Positions 1-8,733 of a DNA stretch of 64,000 bases are shown here, piece by piece. The notes below the pieces were generated by a model. The model had not been told where the DNA came from, searched no databases, and saw nothing but the letters and a program-made list of their open reading frames with translations. The DNA is taken from the NCBI GenBank assembly GCA_003523055.1, contig DPHC01000005.1:153354-217353 (forward strand), written 5' to 3'. Numbering within the stretch: the first letter of the stretch is position 1; every line of letters starts with the position of its first letter. This DNA is from Dehalococcoidia bacterium. Lineage in GTDB: Bacteria > Chloroflexota > Dehalococcoidia > Lucifugimonadales > UBA3495. Both the position numbers and the translations under genes were made by a program.

Positions 1-1032
1 TAATATTTCAAAGCCATCTATTAAATTGTGATCAGATAAAAATTTTTCGTTAATGGCATGTTGTGCGTGATTAGAGGTTCCTGTCCCATGTAATAATGAT
101 TCCTGCACGTATTTTTTAGGAGATTTAATTGCCCAAAATCTGGCATTGCCTATATTTGAATGTGCTCCTGGCCCGAGACCGATGTATGGCTTTCGTTGCC
201 AGTAAGCTAAATTGTGTCTTGAATAGTTGTGGTTTTTAGCCCAGTTAGATATCTCGTAATGTTCGAATCCGTTGTTTATTAAATGGCTTTGAGCAATTTG
301 GTACATATCTGCAACAATATCATCTGGAGGTAAAGAAATAACTCCTTTGGCATACATGGAATAGAAAGGAGTTCCTTCTTCTATAGTTAAGCTATACATT
401 GAAATGTGTTGAATATTGGTAGCTAATATTTGACTCAAAGTTTCATCCCAATCCTGTATGGTTTGCCCAGGTAAGCCATACATTAGATCAACACTGATAT
501 TGTTGAAACCTGAATTCTGAGCATTGGATATAGCTGATATAGCAGTAGAGCTATTATGCCTACGGCTTAAAGTGGTTAATAAGTTGTCTTTAAGGGATTG
601 TACTCCGATACTTAACCTATTGATCCCAGAATCAAAAAGTTCTTGGCATTTTTCTAAATGTAGATCATCAGGGTTAGATTCAAGTGTTATTTCGATATCG
701 TCAGATAAATAGCTATATTTTTGTATTGTTTTTAAAATTTTTCCAATTGAATGGGAATCTAATAAAGAAGGAGTTCCACCTCCAAAAAATATAGTGTTTA
801 TTTTTGGATTTTGTAATGAAGTCAGCCATCTTTGTATGTCCAGGCATAATGCATTTACGAACGCAGGTATGAGGTCTTCTATTCCTTGATAGGTATTGAA
901 GTCACAATAAGAGCATTTTGTCTTACAAAATGGTATATGTAAGTATAAAGACAATCCTATTTGTTCTATAGAACTGTTTCCCACTGAGGACTCAAAAGAG
1001 CTTGGCTTCTCGGGTTTGATTTTTTCAGTCAT
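1..1032 (-). CDS. hemW: HemW-type radical SAM haem chaperone / coproporphyrinogen oxidase-like protein, 3' end cut by window
   Basis: The frame is open from an ATG (complement of 1030-1032) to the window edge, giving 344 codons with no stop, so roughly the last 40 residues of a usual 380-residue HemW are missing. Residues 32-43 carry H-I-P-F-C-x3-C-x2-C (Cys36, Cys40, Cys43), which binds the radical-SAM 4Fe-4S cluster, followed by an FFGGGTPS motif that contacts SAM. In this family the protein acts in the cytoplasm in haem handling; most members are HemW haem chaperones and not true oxygen-independent coproporphyrinogen oxidases. It overlaps the upstream DUF1232 gene by 8 bp, so it is the last visible gene of a minus-strand operon. 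Family is clear; HemW versus HemN rests on the Cys spacing and the short N-terminus. Confidence 0.88.
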   Translation of the reverse strand, partial: MTEKIKPEKPSSFESSVGNSSIEQIGLSLYLHIPFCKTKCSYCDFNTYQGIEDLIPAFVNALCLDIQRWLTSLQNPKINTIFFGGGTPSLLDSHSIGKILKTIQKYSYLSDDIEITLESNPDDLHLEKCQELFDSGINRLSIGVQSLKDNLLTTLSRRHNSSTAISAISNAQNSGFNNISVDLMYGLPGQTIQDWDETLSQILATNIQHISMYSLTIEEGTPFYSMYAKGVISLPPDDIVADMYQIAQSHLINNGFEHYEISNWAKNHNYSRHNLAYWQRKPYIGLGPGAHSNIGNARFWAIKSPKKYVQESLLHGTGTSNHAQHAINEKFLSDHNLIDGFEIL

Positions 1033-1375
1033 TAATATTCCCCTTCCCATCTACGACATTATCAGGGTCTAATTCTTCTGGTCGACTATTTTTTTTAGGA
1101 AGGTTCAAAATCTCATCAATTACATATTGCGGAGAAAATTTTATTAACACAAAAATAGCTATAACAAGTGCTATTAAATCGTCTATTCTGCCTACATATG
1201 GAATGACATCAGGAGTTAAATCATAAGGAGCTAATATATACGCGATGCACGCTATCACAATTAATTTTACGATTTTACTTACACGTTTATCGAAGAAAAG
1301 TTTTGCTAAAAGGCGTATTAGCTTTAAGATTGTTGGCAACAACCTTAAAGCTAACATTAATAATGGTATTTTCAT
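1025..1375 (-). CDS. DUF1232 (YkvA-like) small membrane protein
   Basis: 116 residues. The middle carries the DUF1232 signature (Y-x-L-A-P-Y-D-L-x-P-D-x-I-P followed by G-x-x-D-D) at about residues 46-68, flanked by hydrophobic stretches that should form two membrane segments. The first 25 residues are also hydrophobic with positive charges. The function of DUF1232 proteins is not established. The 3' end overlaps hemW by 8 bp, and the gene lies about 50 bp downstream of the gluconate-dehydrogenase-subunit-3-like gene, so these are probably co-transcribed. Confidence 0.75.
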   Translation of the reverse strand: MKIPLLMLALRLLPTILKLIRLLAKLFFDKRVSKIVKLIVIACIAYILAPYDLTPDVIPYVGRIDDLIALVIAIFVLIKFSPQYVIDEILNLPKKNSRPEELDPDNVVDGKGNIND

Positions 1376-1427
1376 TATAATGATCCTGTTAGTAAACGAT
1401 ACATTTATATAGCCTAGTATTTTTTAT

Positions 1428-1889
1428 TTAGGGCTTTACCCAAAAAGGGGCTCTTTTTTTTTGGGGTTTTAAGAGTTCTTCATTAGGTGCTGTAAGTTCG
1501 TATTCCAATGGATTAGGTATTGAGTATCCTATTTTTTCAAATATTTCTGTGTTGCTGTAATATGCGTCATATGTGAACCGTAATAAAGTGGAGAAAAAAA
1601 CAGGAGAGCTTATCTCAATTTGCTTCAAAATTTCAATTTGCTCAGTGCTTGGTAATTTAACAAAAGTTTCCTTATGTAATGACATGGCTAAAATATCTAT
1701 TTGCTGGAGTCCTTCAAGTATTAATTTAGCAGTAGACGGAGTCCGAGAGGACAAATCGCTTATTGTGGGTTCGAGATAGAGTTGACTTGCAGAAGGCATT
1801 AAATCGCTTTCAGGAATCAATTTATTTAGAACGGCACTTAAAATTTTGCTTCGGTTATCGTCAAATATAGTTTTGATGTTAATTTCCAT
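1428..1889 (-). CDS. Gluconate 2-dehydrogenase subunit 3-like protein
   Basis: 153 residues. The pattern L-N-K-L-I-P-E-S-D near residue 22 and the helical C-terminal half (F-x-x-L-P-S-x-E-Q near residue 78, then an aromatic stretch L-R-F-T-Y-D-A-Y-Y-S-N) resemble the gluconate 2-dehydrogenase subunit 3 family, a small partner of GMC-type flavoprotein oxidoreductases. Unlike many members it has no Tat signal peptide, and no GMC oxidoreductase or cytochrome subunit is visible nearby. It lies 22 bp after the CocE gene in the same direction. Its partner enzyme must lie elsewhere or it has another role. The family call is by motif only. Confidence 0.55.
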   Translation of the reverse strand: MEINIKTIFDDNRSKILSAVLNKLIPESDLMPSASQLYLEPTISDLSSRTPSTAKLILEGLQQIDILAMSLHKETFVKLPSTEQIEILKQIEISSPVFFSTLLRFTYDAYYSNTEIFEKIGYSIPNPLEYELTAPNEELLKPQKKRAPFWVKP

Positions 1890-1911
1890 TTTTACTCTCC
1901 ATTATTCCTTG

Positions 1912-3672
1912 TTATGAGGGAATTATTGGTAGTGTTATATGTGAAGGGTATTTAGCACTATGAAATATGGTTTGTTTTGCTGATAGTAATTGGGTGTCAC
2001 TTCCGAGTTTTGATCCTGTATTTGGGTTACGGTCGAATCTCGGGAAGTTACTACTAGATATTTCTACTCTAATGCTGTGCCCTGGCATTATTACATGACT
2101 TGTAGACCATAAGTCTATTGTGTATTCATAAATTATATTAGGTGTTATGTGAGTTGGTGTTTTTCTAGACGTTCTAAATCTTGCACGGATAATTCCGTCT
2201 TGTAAATTTTGTGAATATCCTGAAGGATGAACGTCTATTAACTTAGCAGTAAAATCAGTGTCGCAAGCCGTTGACGAAGCAAATAGTTTGACTTTAATTG
2301 GTCCGGTTAACTCTAATTCTCGTTTTAATGGTTCTGTTGTGTAAACTAGAATGTCTTCTCGTTCTTCCAGAGGACGTTGATCCGCAACTCCATGAGAAAT
2401 GATTAAAGTATTACCTCCGCGCGTGGGAACAGGCGACCGAGGGTCATATATATAAGAATCATCAGGTTCATCGTATGGAGCTAAAGTGTTTAATATCCCA
2501 TCTCCATGGCGGCTATTAGCTTTGCCTAATGAATGGAAATAAAAATTAGTATATTGAGTTCTTGCTAGAGGCCATTCATTTTCAGGGCGCCATTCGTTTT
2601 TTCCCATTACGAAAATTAAAACAGGGGAGGTTTTTTGGATTCCTGTATCTTTATTTTTTAACCAATAGTCAAACCAATTAAGTAGATGTTCATGCAGTTC
2701 CATAGGAGAATTAGCTCCAAAATCAATATCCCCAGCGCCTTTAGTGGTTGCTTCAGTAAAAGGTCTTATGTGAGCCCAAGGACCAACTATTAATCTCTGA
2801 TTGTCTCTTGCTAAAGTATTGCCGCCATCGCAAGAAATGGACTGAAATCCATTAAGACAACCTTCCAGGAATATATCGTACCAACCACCAACATGCAGCA
2901 TTGGTACTTTAACGTTTTGAGATTTTTTATTTAGATTAATGTCCCACCAATAAGGATTATCATTTTCATTGTCGAAGTATTCTTGTAAATAAGGGGCAAC
3001 TTCTTTTAGTTTGTCAATCCAATCAATTAATGGAAGATGGTTATACCATTCATCTTTTAGAGGTCTGGCAAAATTTGTAGTTTCTAAAAGGTACTCTTCA
3101 AATTCAGGAACAAGGTCGGATTTTCCTAGCCTTGCTAAAGTATCAAATCCTTTGTGAATAGCATAAGGTACCAACCAACCCCATTCTAAAGGTCCTCCAG
3201 TGTGATATACCCAGCTTTCACGAAAATCTGAGGAAGCTGAAACTGGTGCCATGCATTTCAAATTAGGGTGTGACAGAGGGTTGCACGCTAAAGTGTATTG
3301 GGTAGCACCTAAATAAGACTGCCCAGTTGTACCGACGTTTCCGTTTGACCACTCTTGCCTAGATGCCCATTCAATAGTATCGTAACCGTCATTTATCTCT
3401 TGGAATAAAGGGTTATACAAGTCTCCTTCAGAATCGAATCTCCCTCTACAATCTTGGCTTATAACTACATAACCATGTTTGGGAAAAAACCAAAGTGAGT
3501 GATCAGGGTCAGAAGCGTAACTATTTTTCCCGTAAGGACCTCGGTTTATCAAAACAGGGAATTTGCCCGGTCCGTCTGGTTTATAGATGTCTGCAGCTAA
3601 ATTTACTCCGTCTCTCATAGGAATCATGACATCTACATCTCTAATGACTTTATATTCTTCGTTTGTATTCAT
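1912..3672 (-). CDS. CocE/NonD family hydrolase (X-Pro dipeptidyl-peptidase-like, S15)
   Basis: 586 residues, a normal length for the CocE/NonD family of serine hydrolases, which cleave esters or acyl-amides. The nucleophile motif G-Q-S-Y-L-G places Ser119; Asp266 (G-G-W-Y-D) and His301 (G-P-W-A-H) complete the triad. An N-terminal alpha/beta-hydrolase domain with a helical cap is followed from about residue 350 by the C-terminal jelly-roll domain (P-x-H-x-T-P near residue 510, then R-V-E-I-S-S-S-N-F-P-R-F). No signal peptide is visible, so it is probably cytoplasmic. It is the first gene of the minus-strand group running to hemW and diverges from the MFS gene. Substrate unknown. Confidence 0.88.
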   Translation of the reverse strand: MNTNEEYKVIRDVDVMIPMRDGVNLAADIYKPDGPGKFPVLINRGPYGKNSYASDPDHSLWFFPKHGYVVISQDCRGRFDSEGDLYNPLFQEINDGYDTIEWASRQEWSNGNVGTTGQSYLGATQYTLACNPLSHPNLKCMAPVSASSDFRESWVYHTGGPLEWGWLVPYAIHKGFDTLARLGKSDLVPEFEEYLLETTNFARPLKDEWYNHLPLIDWIDKLKEVAPYLQEYFDNENDNPYWWDINLNKKSQNVKVPMLHVGGWYDIFLEGCLNGFQSISCDGGNTLARDNQRLIVGPWAHIRPFTEATTKGAGDIDFGANSPMELHEHLLNWFDYWLKNKDTGIQKTSPVLIFVMGKNEWRPENEWPLARTQYTNFYFHSLGKANSRHGDGILNTLAPYDEPDDSYIYDPRSPVPTRGGNTLIISHGVADQRPLEEREDILVYTTEPLKRELELTGPIKVKLFASSTACDTDFTAKLIDVHPSGYSQNLQDGIIRARFRTSRKTPTHITPNIIYEYTIDLWSTSHVIMPGHSIRVEISSSNFPRFDRNPNTGSKLGSDTQLLSAKQTIFHSAKYPSHITLPIIPS

Positions 3673-3831
3673 GACTCACCTTTACCATCCATAATCTGAA
3701 CCTGATTTAAGAATAACTGTTGCCTATAAATGAGTCAACGCTACCAAGATACGATAGAGTTGTCTATTGCTTGTAAATACACCTTCTAGCGTATAGAATC
3801 CGGAAACCTTGTAAGTATTGGAGATAATATA
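3673..3831. promoter_or_regulatory. Divergent intergenic region, CocE / MFS
   Basis: 159 bp between two divergently transcribed genes must hold both promoters. On the plus strand a TTGCTT and a downstream TATAGAAT lie near 3768-3798 at roughly the right spacing. A GGAG at 3819-3822 sits 9 nt before the TTG start at 3832. No clear operator repeat was seen. Confidence 0.3.
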
Positions 3832-5088
3832 TTGGATGCCAAAAAAACCAGTAGTTTTAATCTAAGTTCAGTATCATTATTAAGTGTTTTATCTGTAGGG
3901 CACGGTATAACACATTGGTATATGTCGGCATTTTTATATCTGATTCCATATATAAAAACATCATTGGGCCTATCATCTCTTCAAATTGAAGTATTCCATG
4001 TGTTGAGGCAGTTAAGTGGTGGAATAGTCACAATGATAGCTGGTTTCATTATTGACAGATTAAACAACAAATGGGGGTTAATACTTACTGGTTGCTTGTT
4101 TTTAGCTGCAATTATTTTTGGAGCTTTAGGAGTTTCCAAGTCTTATATATATTTATTAATACTTGCTGCGATAATGCCTTTGCCGGGGCAAATTTGGCAT
4201 ATACCTTCTATAGCTACAATATCCCAGAGACTTCCAGACAAAAGAGGTTTTGGTTTATCAGTGCATGGAATAGGAGCTCAAGTCGGTTCAACTGCAGGCC
4301 CGTATGTTACTGGACTAATAATAGCTTCTTCGGTGATAACGGGACTGGCATGGGAACCTTGGAGGTCTGCCACCGTAATATACGTCATTCCTACTGTTAT
4401 AGCAGCTCTGATTATTTGGGCCACGTTAGGTAAATTAGGGAGTGTGGCTAATAACGGACAAGTTATTGATTTAATCACAAGAGTTAAAAATGCTAAATTT
4501 TTATTAAAAAATAAGGTCATATTAATCCTTGTTCTGGTTATATTTTTACGGAATAGTGGCTTCAATTCATTGATGGTTTGGGTTCCTCTTTATTTAGCTG
4601 GAGATTACCAAGAAAGCTTGGGCTATAGCCCAAGCTTATATGGTTTTTATTTTTCGTTATTGACTCTTTTTGGCGCTATTTCTGCTCCAGTATTAGGATG
4701 GTTATCTGATAAATATTCCCGGAAAATAGTATTAGTCCCGAGTTTATTAATAGCGTCAGTTTTAGTCGGAACGATACCAATTATTGGAGCCGATTCAAAG
4801 TTACTGTTAGGTATAGTTTTTGCTTTAACAGGGTTGTTTACTTACTCCCTTGGCCAATTATTACAAGCAGCTGTACTTGATCAAATAGGAACGGGCAGTG
4901 AAGGGGCGACAATGGGATTGGTTTTGGGAGCTAATAGCATTATTAGTGCAGTGTCTCCACTTATTGCAGGTCGCTTAATTGTTGCTAATTTTGGTATAAG
5001 CAATGTGTTTTATTACAACATGTCGTTATGGCTGGCATCTGCTGTGTTATTGTTATGGGTTAAATTAAAAAATCCTAATCAGAGTTAA
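3832..5088 (+). CDS. Major facilitator superfamily transporter
   Basis: 418 residues with about 12 hydrophobic segments and the MFS loop motif in both halves: D-R-L-N-N-K near residue 70 and W-L-S-D-K-Y-S-R-K near residue 290. The start is TTG, chosen because GGAG lies 9 nt upstream and no in-frame ATG lies close by. MFS proteins move small solutes across the inner membrane; the substrate cannot be read from sequence. Its neighbour on the other strand is a CocE hydrolase, so uptake of an ester or an organic acid is possible but unproven. Its 3' end is 4 bp from the convergent Ham1-like gene. Confidence 0.85.
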   Translation: MDAKKTSSFNLSSVSLLSVLSVGHGITHWYMSAFLYLIPYIKTSLGLSSLQIEVFHVLRQLSGGIVTMIAGFIIDRLNNKWGLILTGCLFLAAIIFGALGVSKSYIYLLILAAIMPLPGQIWHIPSIATISQRLPDKRGFGLSVHGIGAQVGSTAGPYVTGLIIASSVITGLAWEPWRSATVIYVIPTVIAALIIWATLGKLGSVANNGQVIDLITRVKNAKFLLKNKVILILVLVIFLRNSGFNSLMVWVPLYLAGDYQESLGYSPSLYGFYFSLLTLFGAISAPVLGWLSDKYSRKIVLVPSLLIASVLVGTIPIIGADSKLLLGIVFALTGLFTYSLGQLLQAAVLDQIGTGSEGATMGLVLGANSIISAVSPLIAGRLIVANFGISNVFYYNMSLWLASAVLLLWVKLKNPNQS

Positions 5089-5092
5089 TTTT

Positions 5093-5704
5093 TTAATCAT
5101 CTAAAAAACCTTTTAAATCGTCTTTTAATATTTGCCAATGATCTTTTAACTGGATCTTTTCAGCACATGTTAAATCATTGTAAGTTTTATTGAATTCTTT
5201 AAAATACCATATGGGATAAACCCAAAATTCATCTGGTAATTGTTTAGTGACTGTGCGGGTTATAGTGCCTGTTGGGCCGAATGCATTGAAAGAAGTTATT
5301 AAGTTTCCGTTGGCGGCAATAGCGATACTTTCAGTCCATTGTGCGATTCTGTTCTGCTCTGTATGGTCTTTTAAAATATTTACTAAATGATCAGCACGTT
5401 CAGAATTTGTAGCGTTTTTACCTGCATTCCGTTTTGTGTGAATACTTTCCCATTCGTTGGCCAGTGAAGGGATGATTATTCCTCCATCTGATGATATTAC
5501 TGGTTTATTAGTTAATTTAGACCAAGATATGGCTTTTTGTTCAGCAATTTCTCTGTGGTTGGAGCCAGATTCCGGAGGGTCGTGGTAGAGAGAAAAATCG
5601 TCCGGAGTATAGATAATGATAGAAGTTTGGTTGAATAACTTTTTAATTTCAAGTTGTTTAGAAAAGTTATTGCTCCCGATTAATATTTCTTTTATGGAAA
5701 GCAT
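5093..5704 (-). CDS. Ham1/RdgB-like non-canonical purine NTP pyrophosphatase (divergent)
   Basis: 203 residues. The N-terminal I-G-S-N-N-x-x-K matches the Ham1/RdgB substrate loop (usual T-x-N-x-x-K), and S-S-D-G-G near residue 72 replaces the usual D-D-S-G. The stretch T-K-R-N-A-G near residue 89 corresponds to the S-A-R-(F/Y)-A-G loop. Family members hydrolyse ITP, XTP or dITP to the monophosphate, cleansing the nucleotide pool. The key motifs are altered enough that the substrate may differ. It is the last gene of a minus-strand run (rhodanese, acyl-CoA-dehydrogenase-like, cyclase, this), an unusual setting for a housekeeping RdgB. Confidence 0.6.
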   Translation of the reverse strand: MLSIKEILIGSNNFSKQLEIKKLFNQTSIIIYTPDDFSLYHDPPESGSNHREIAEQKAISWSKLTNKPVISSDGGIIIPSLANEWESIHTKRNAGKNATNSERADHLVNILKDHTEQNRIAQWTESIAIAANGNLITSFNAFGPTGTITRTVTKQLPDEFWVYPIWYFKEFNKTYNDLTCAEKIQLKDHWQILKDDLKGFLDD

Positions 5705-5714
5705 GTGAAGAGCA

Positions 5715-6386
5715 CTAATTTATAACAGCCACAGCCCGTGTGGCTGTACCATCTCCGTTTTTTAGTTTTAATGGTAACGCCCAAATCGAGAAAGTTTTGC
5801 TAATTAGCAAATGTAAGTTAATTAAATTCTCTATAATTGGTATTTCTGCCGTTAATAAAATTCTATGTGCCGGGAAGTCTGTTTTTGTTGATTTAGAAGT
5901 TTTAGGATGTTTGTCTATTGGGAAATCTATAGCCACGGCCTTGATGCTCGAGTCTCTTAAAAATAGTGCTGCTTCGTTGCTTAAGTACGGCCCTGATGAA
6001 TAATAGTTATCTTTTCCGGAATTAGTTTCTGCCCATCCTGTGAATAAGACAACTATTTTTTGTTTAATGCTTTGTTCCTGGAGAGCCTCTAGGAGGTCTT
6101 GTTTTGATATTGGGCTTTGTGATTGGAAACAATCACGTAAATCGACAAGGATAGCGGGTCCGACAAATTTTTCTAGAGGCATTTCGTCGATAGTTTTACC
6201 TGTTTCTACAAAGTGATACGGAGCATCCACATGGGTTCCAATATGTGTTGGTAGAGTAAGTTTGGTATTAGATCTGGCATGAGTTTCGTGTGTCTGTAGA
6301 GGAGTCGTTTCTACTGTTGTTAGCCCCGGCACAGCTGTAATACGATCTCCTCCAAGAGTTAATGTGAGATCTATTAGTTGGTTCAA
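5715..6386 (-). CDS. Cyclase family protein (kynurenine formamidase-like metal hydrolase)
   Basis: 223 residues, typical for the cyclase/KynB family. The metal-binding signature H-x-G-T-H-x-D-x-P-x-H is present at residues 48-58 (His48, His52, Asp54, His58), and D-F-P-I-D near residue 156 fits the family's later region. Members hydrolyse N-formylkynurenine, isatin or related lactams and lactones. Its ATG overlaps the end of the acyl-CoA-dehydrogenase-like gene by 4 bp (ATGA), so the two are translationally coupled and probably serve one degradative pathway. No tryptophan-pathway genes are nearby, so the substrate is open. Confidence 0.85.
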   Translation of the reverse strand: MNQLIDLTLTLGGDRITAVPGLTTVETTPLQTHETHARSNTKLTLPTHIGTHVDAPYHFVETGKTIDEMPLEKFVGPAILVDLRDCFQSQSPISKQDLLEALQEQSIKQKIVVLFTGWAETNSGKDNYYSSGPYLSNEAALFLRDSSIKAVAIDFPIDKHPKTSKSTKTDFPAHRILLTAEIPIIENLINLHLLISKTFSIWALPLKLKNGDGTATRAVAVIN

Positions 6387-7531
6387 TTGCTCATACTCAT
6401 ATTGAATAATTGTTCATAAGCTAATGCCCATGGGGGCCTTAAAAATCCGAGCGCCCTCACATCTTCTAACCATCCTCCAAGGGGAGAATACCATGTGTAT
6501 GCTGTTCCTCCGGTTAACTTGCACAATCGGTTCAATATTGAGTCTGCCAGTACTGCAACTGTTTCTTTAAGCATTAACGAATTATTTCTATTAGATGTCC
6601 CATTATCGATTGACAATAAAGTGTTTTCCAGTGCTTGATTAATTAACCAATACTCTTGTTCAGCTTTTGTCCATTCTACTTCCTGAAATGCTTTTAATTT
6701 TGGTGTATTAACAAGAATTTTTTCTAAATTAGATTTACAATGTTCCATAGCAGTATCAACCACTCCTGTAATTACAGAAGTAAATGCAACTGGTCCGAGA
6801 CCTCCATTTGAGGCCATTAATTCTGTTGCATGGCCTGGCCATGCGATCCGGGTTGCCGGAAAGTTTGTAAATGTGAAGGCATGACTATTAGTTGACCGCA
6901 TTCCTCTACCTTTCCAAGGATTATCAAGTTTAACTCCTTTTGATCCATCCCAAGGCAGATTTTTTACGTTGATAAAAAAGATATCAGGTGTTTCTTCGCC
7001 TTCTGGAACAGCTCTTGTTGACATAAAAGATGTCCTGCCTGAACCGCTACCGAAGTGTTTTTTGCCTGTCATAAAATATTTCAAACCAGAATCTAGTTTA
7101 GTAGCAGTTTTCGTTAAGCCTGAATCCCCTCCGCTTCCTGGCTCCGATACTATTGTTCCCCACCAGTTTCCATCTAATACTGTTTGGAAAACCTCTGATT
7201 TTTGGGTATTCCATTGTTCTAAATATTCATCTGGTACATCTCCAACTCTCCAAGGAGATAGCACTCCTTGGTGCATGGTGCTAGATAATGCTACAGAGGG
7301 ATCCCCAGAGGCTAATATTCTGATGATTTTGCAAATTGAACTTCCTGAACTTTGTAAGTTTGTCCAGAGTCCACCGAATTCTTTTGGCACACCGAGTAAT
7401 GGAACATTGATGGACATTAATTGGTTGTAGTCGGATTCTTGAAGTTCAGTTCTTTGTTGCCGTTCAAAAACTTGAGCCTTCCATTCTGTTGCAATTTGTT
7501 TAGCGTTTTTTGTAACTGTAGCTATATCCAT
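6383..7531 (-). CDS. Acyl-CoA dehydrogenase-fold flavoprotein (possibly group D monooxygenase-like)
   Basis: 382 residues. G-V-P-K-E-F-G-G near residue 55, S-G-D-P-S-V-A near residue 95 and E-P-G-S-G-G-D near residue 135 mark the FAD-binding acyl-CoA dehydrogenase fold. The C-terminal part (L-T-G-G-T-A-Y then P-L-G-G-W-L-E-D-V-R-A) differs from the canonical R-D-x-R-x-x-x-I-Y-E-G-T end and looks closer to DszC/HpaB-like flavin-dependent monooxygenases that share the fold. It is coupled by a 4-bp overlap to the cyclase gene. Either dehydrogenation of a thioester or an oxygenation using reduced flavin is possible; the substrate is unknown. Confidence 0.75.
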   Translation of the reverse strand: MDIATVTKNAKQIATEWKAQVFERQQRTELQESDYNQLMSINVPLLGVPKEFGGLWTNLQSSGSSICKIIRILASGDPSVALSSTMHQGVLSPWRVGDVPDEYLEQWNTQKSEVFQTVLDGNWWGTIVSEPGSGGDSGLTKTATKLDSGLKYFMTGKKHFGSGSGRTSFMSTRAVPEGEETPDIFFINVKNLPWDGSKGVKLDNPWKGRGMRSTNSHAFTFTNFPATRIAWPGHATELMASNGGLGPVAFTSVITGVVDTAMEHCKSNLEKILVNTPKLKAFQEVEWTKAEQEYWLINQALENTLLSIDNGTSNRNNSLMLKETVAVLADSILNRLCKLTGGTAYTWYSPLGGWLEDVRALGFLRPPWALAYEQLFNMSMSN

Positions 7532-7574
7532 AGTGTTTATAAATCCTTTTTAATTTATTAGACGGTAATTTGAT

Positions 7575-7904
7575 TTATTTTGTGTTTGTTTCTACCGGGT
7601 ACTGTTCGGATAACCATTGTTTAAGTCCACCCTCTAAAATGGAGATATTGTGATATCCAGTTTTCAACAGTATAGTTGCAGCAATAGGCGAATGGTCGTT
7701 GCAACTATCGTAAATTATAATTTTTGTTTTTTTACAAGAGGTTAGTTGTTTTAGTTCCTTTGTTATTTCTGACGCTTTTATATGATATGACGACTTTATA
7801 TAATTGATATTTCTGTCAATATCATCTCTAATATCTACGAGGATAAAATGTTTTGAGTTGGCTATTAGGTATGACAACCATGTTGGGGATATATTTGTGT
7901 ACAT
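7575..7904 (-). CDS. Rhodanese-like single-domain protein
   Basis: 109 residues, one rhodanese domain. V-D-I-R-D near residue 23 is the conserved N-terminal strand, and Cys68 (Y-D-S-C-N-D-H-S) sits where the persulfide-forming cysteine is expected. The C-terminal L-E-G-G-L-K-Q-W is the conserved rhodanese end. Such proteins carry sulfane sulfur between cysteine desulfurases or thiosulfate and acceptors in the cytoplasm. It lies about 40 bp upstream of the flavoprotein gene and probably starts that operon. The active loop lacks the usual G-x-R-S, so activity may differ. Confidence 0.8.
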   Translation of the reverse strand: MYTNISPTWLSYLIANSKHFILVDIRDDIDRNINYIKSSYHIKASEITKELKQLTSCKKTKIIIYDSCNDHSPIAATILLKTGYHNISILEGGLKQWLSEQYPVETNTK

Positions 7905-8058
7905 TTTTACTTTTCACCTATTAAAAAGATTTAACCTTAAAGTTATTTGAAAGTCAATTTGCTCTTTGACTGGTTTAAGTCAAATAATGAAAGACGCTAG
8001 CTGTTGATAGATAGCGGGAATTGGTATAATAGTTTTATAAAATTAGCATGGAGGGCTG
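7905..8058 (+). promoter_or_regulatory. Divergent intergenic region with sigma70-like promoter for the 8059 gene
   Basis: TATAAT at 8025-8030 preceded by TTGATA at 8004-8009 with a short 15-nt spacer forms a candidate plus-strand promoter. The heptamer AAGTCAA occurs twice (near 7951 and 7977) with a TTTGACT in inverted orientation between them, an arrangement that could be an operator. GGAGGG at 8050-8055 is the ribosome binding site for the GTG start at 8059. Confidence 0.35.
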
Positions 8059-8322
8059 GTGGAAGACCAAGATTTTGTAAATAAATTGAAAGAAAAAATT
8101 CAACGCTTAACAGGTGAAAAAATAGTACTACATGTTAATACACATAATAAAAATGATATCAGTATAGAATTTAATGGCTCTGAAACTATAGTTAATATGG
8201 GAAATAACATATATGAATATTCCGGATTTGCTCGAATGTGTGTTGAATATGCAGTCGCTTCAATCACAGAACAACGACCAATTGATGTTCTGGAATTTCA
8301 TGTTTTGTTGGCTAGGAATTGA
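8059..8322 (+). CDS. Small conserved-looking protein of unknown function
   Basis: 87 residues from a GTG start supported by a strong GGAGGG three bases upstream. The protein is acidic and basic mixed with an alpha-beta look (K-L-K-E-K-I-Q-R-L-T-G near the N-terminus, then alternating strands) and no membrane segment or signal peptide. I do not recognise a family. Its stop codon overlaps the start of the following membrane-protein gene (TTGA), so the two are translationally coupled. Confidence 0.55.
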   Translation: MEDQDFVNKLKEKIQRLTGEKIVLHVNTHNKNDISIEFNGSETIVNMGNNIYEYSGFARMCVEYAVASITEQRPIDVLEFHVLLARN

Positions 8323-8729
8323 ATAATATTAATGAACCTAATGTTCAAGTACCGCCATTAGATTTATGCCCATGGTATTATCAATATTGGTTCCTTTATC
8401 CATCATTTGTTATATGGCCTCTGTGGTCCATTTTGACAATAAGATCTCCGTGGCACAATCATTTTTTATTTGGTTCTGTAGCGTGGGCACATTTATTTGT
8501 TGGAACATACTTTTTGGTATATATGCCAGTTTTTGAAGGAGGCAATATACAGTCTACTATTCTTTTCACATTGCCCAGCTTAATTTTTATTCCCATAACG
8601 CAAATACATTGGTCTTTTGTGCAAAAGCCTAAGATAAAAGCATGGCATATAGAAACTGAAAAAAGAAATCAAATCATTACTCAAGAACCTTCTAAAAGAA
8701 AGAAACCTCGTAAGCATAAAAGACGATAA
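8319..8729 (+). CDS. Small multi-pass membrane protein, unknown function
   Basis: 136 residues beginning at a TTG that overlaps the upstream stop by four bases (TTGA). Three hydrophobic segments are visible at about residues 24-42, 50-70 and 80-97, rich in Trp and Phe, followed by a very basic tail (K-R-K-K-P-R-K-H-K-R-R at the end) that should stay in the cytoplasm. No family recognised. The overlap suggests it works with the 87-residue protein before it. The end is 4 bp from the convergent hotdog-like gene. Confidence 0.5.
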   Translation: MNNINEPNVQVPPLDLCPWYYQYWFLYPSFVIWPLWSILTIRSPWHNHFLFGSVAWAHLFVGTYFLVYMPVFEGGNIQSTILFTLPSLIFIPITQIHWSFVQKPKIKAWHIETEKRNQIITQEPSKRKKPRKHKRR

Positions 8730-8733
8730 ATTT

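Noticed and set aside
5064..5097. ATTAAAAAAT / ATTTTTTAAT inverted repeat between the MFS and Ham1-like genes
   Set aside because: All A-T stem with a 14-nt loop; likely too weak to be called a terminator, though it lies between convergent genes.
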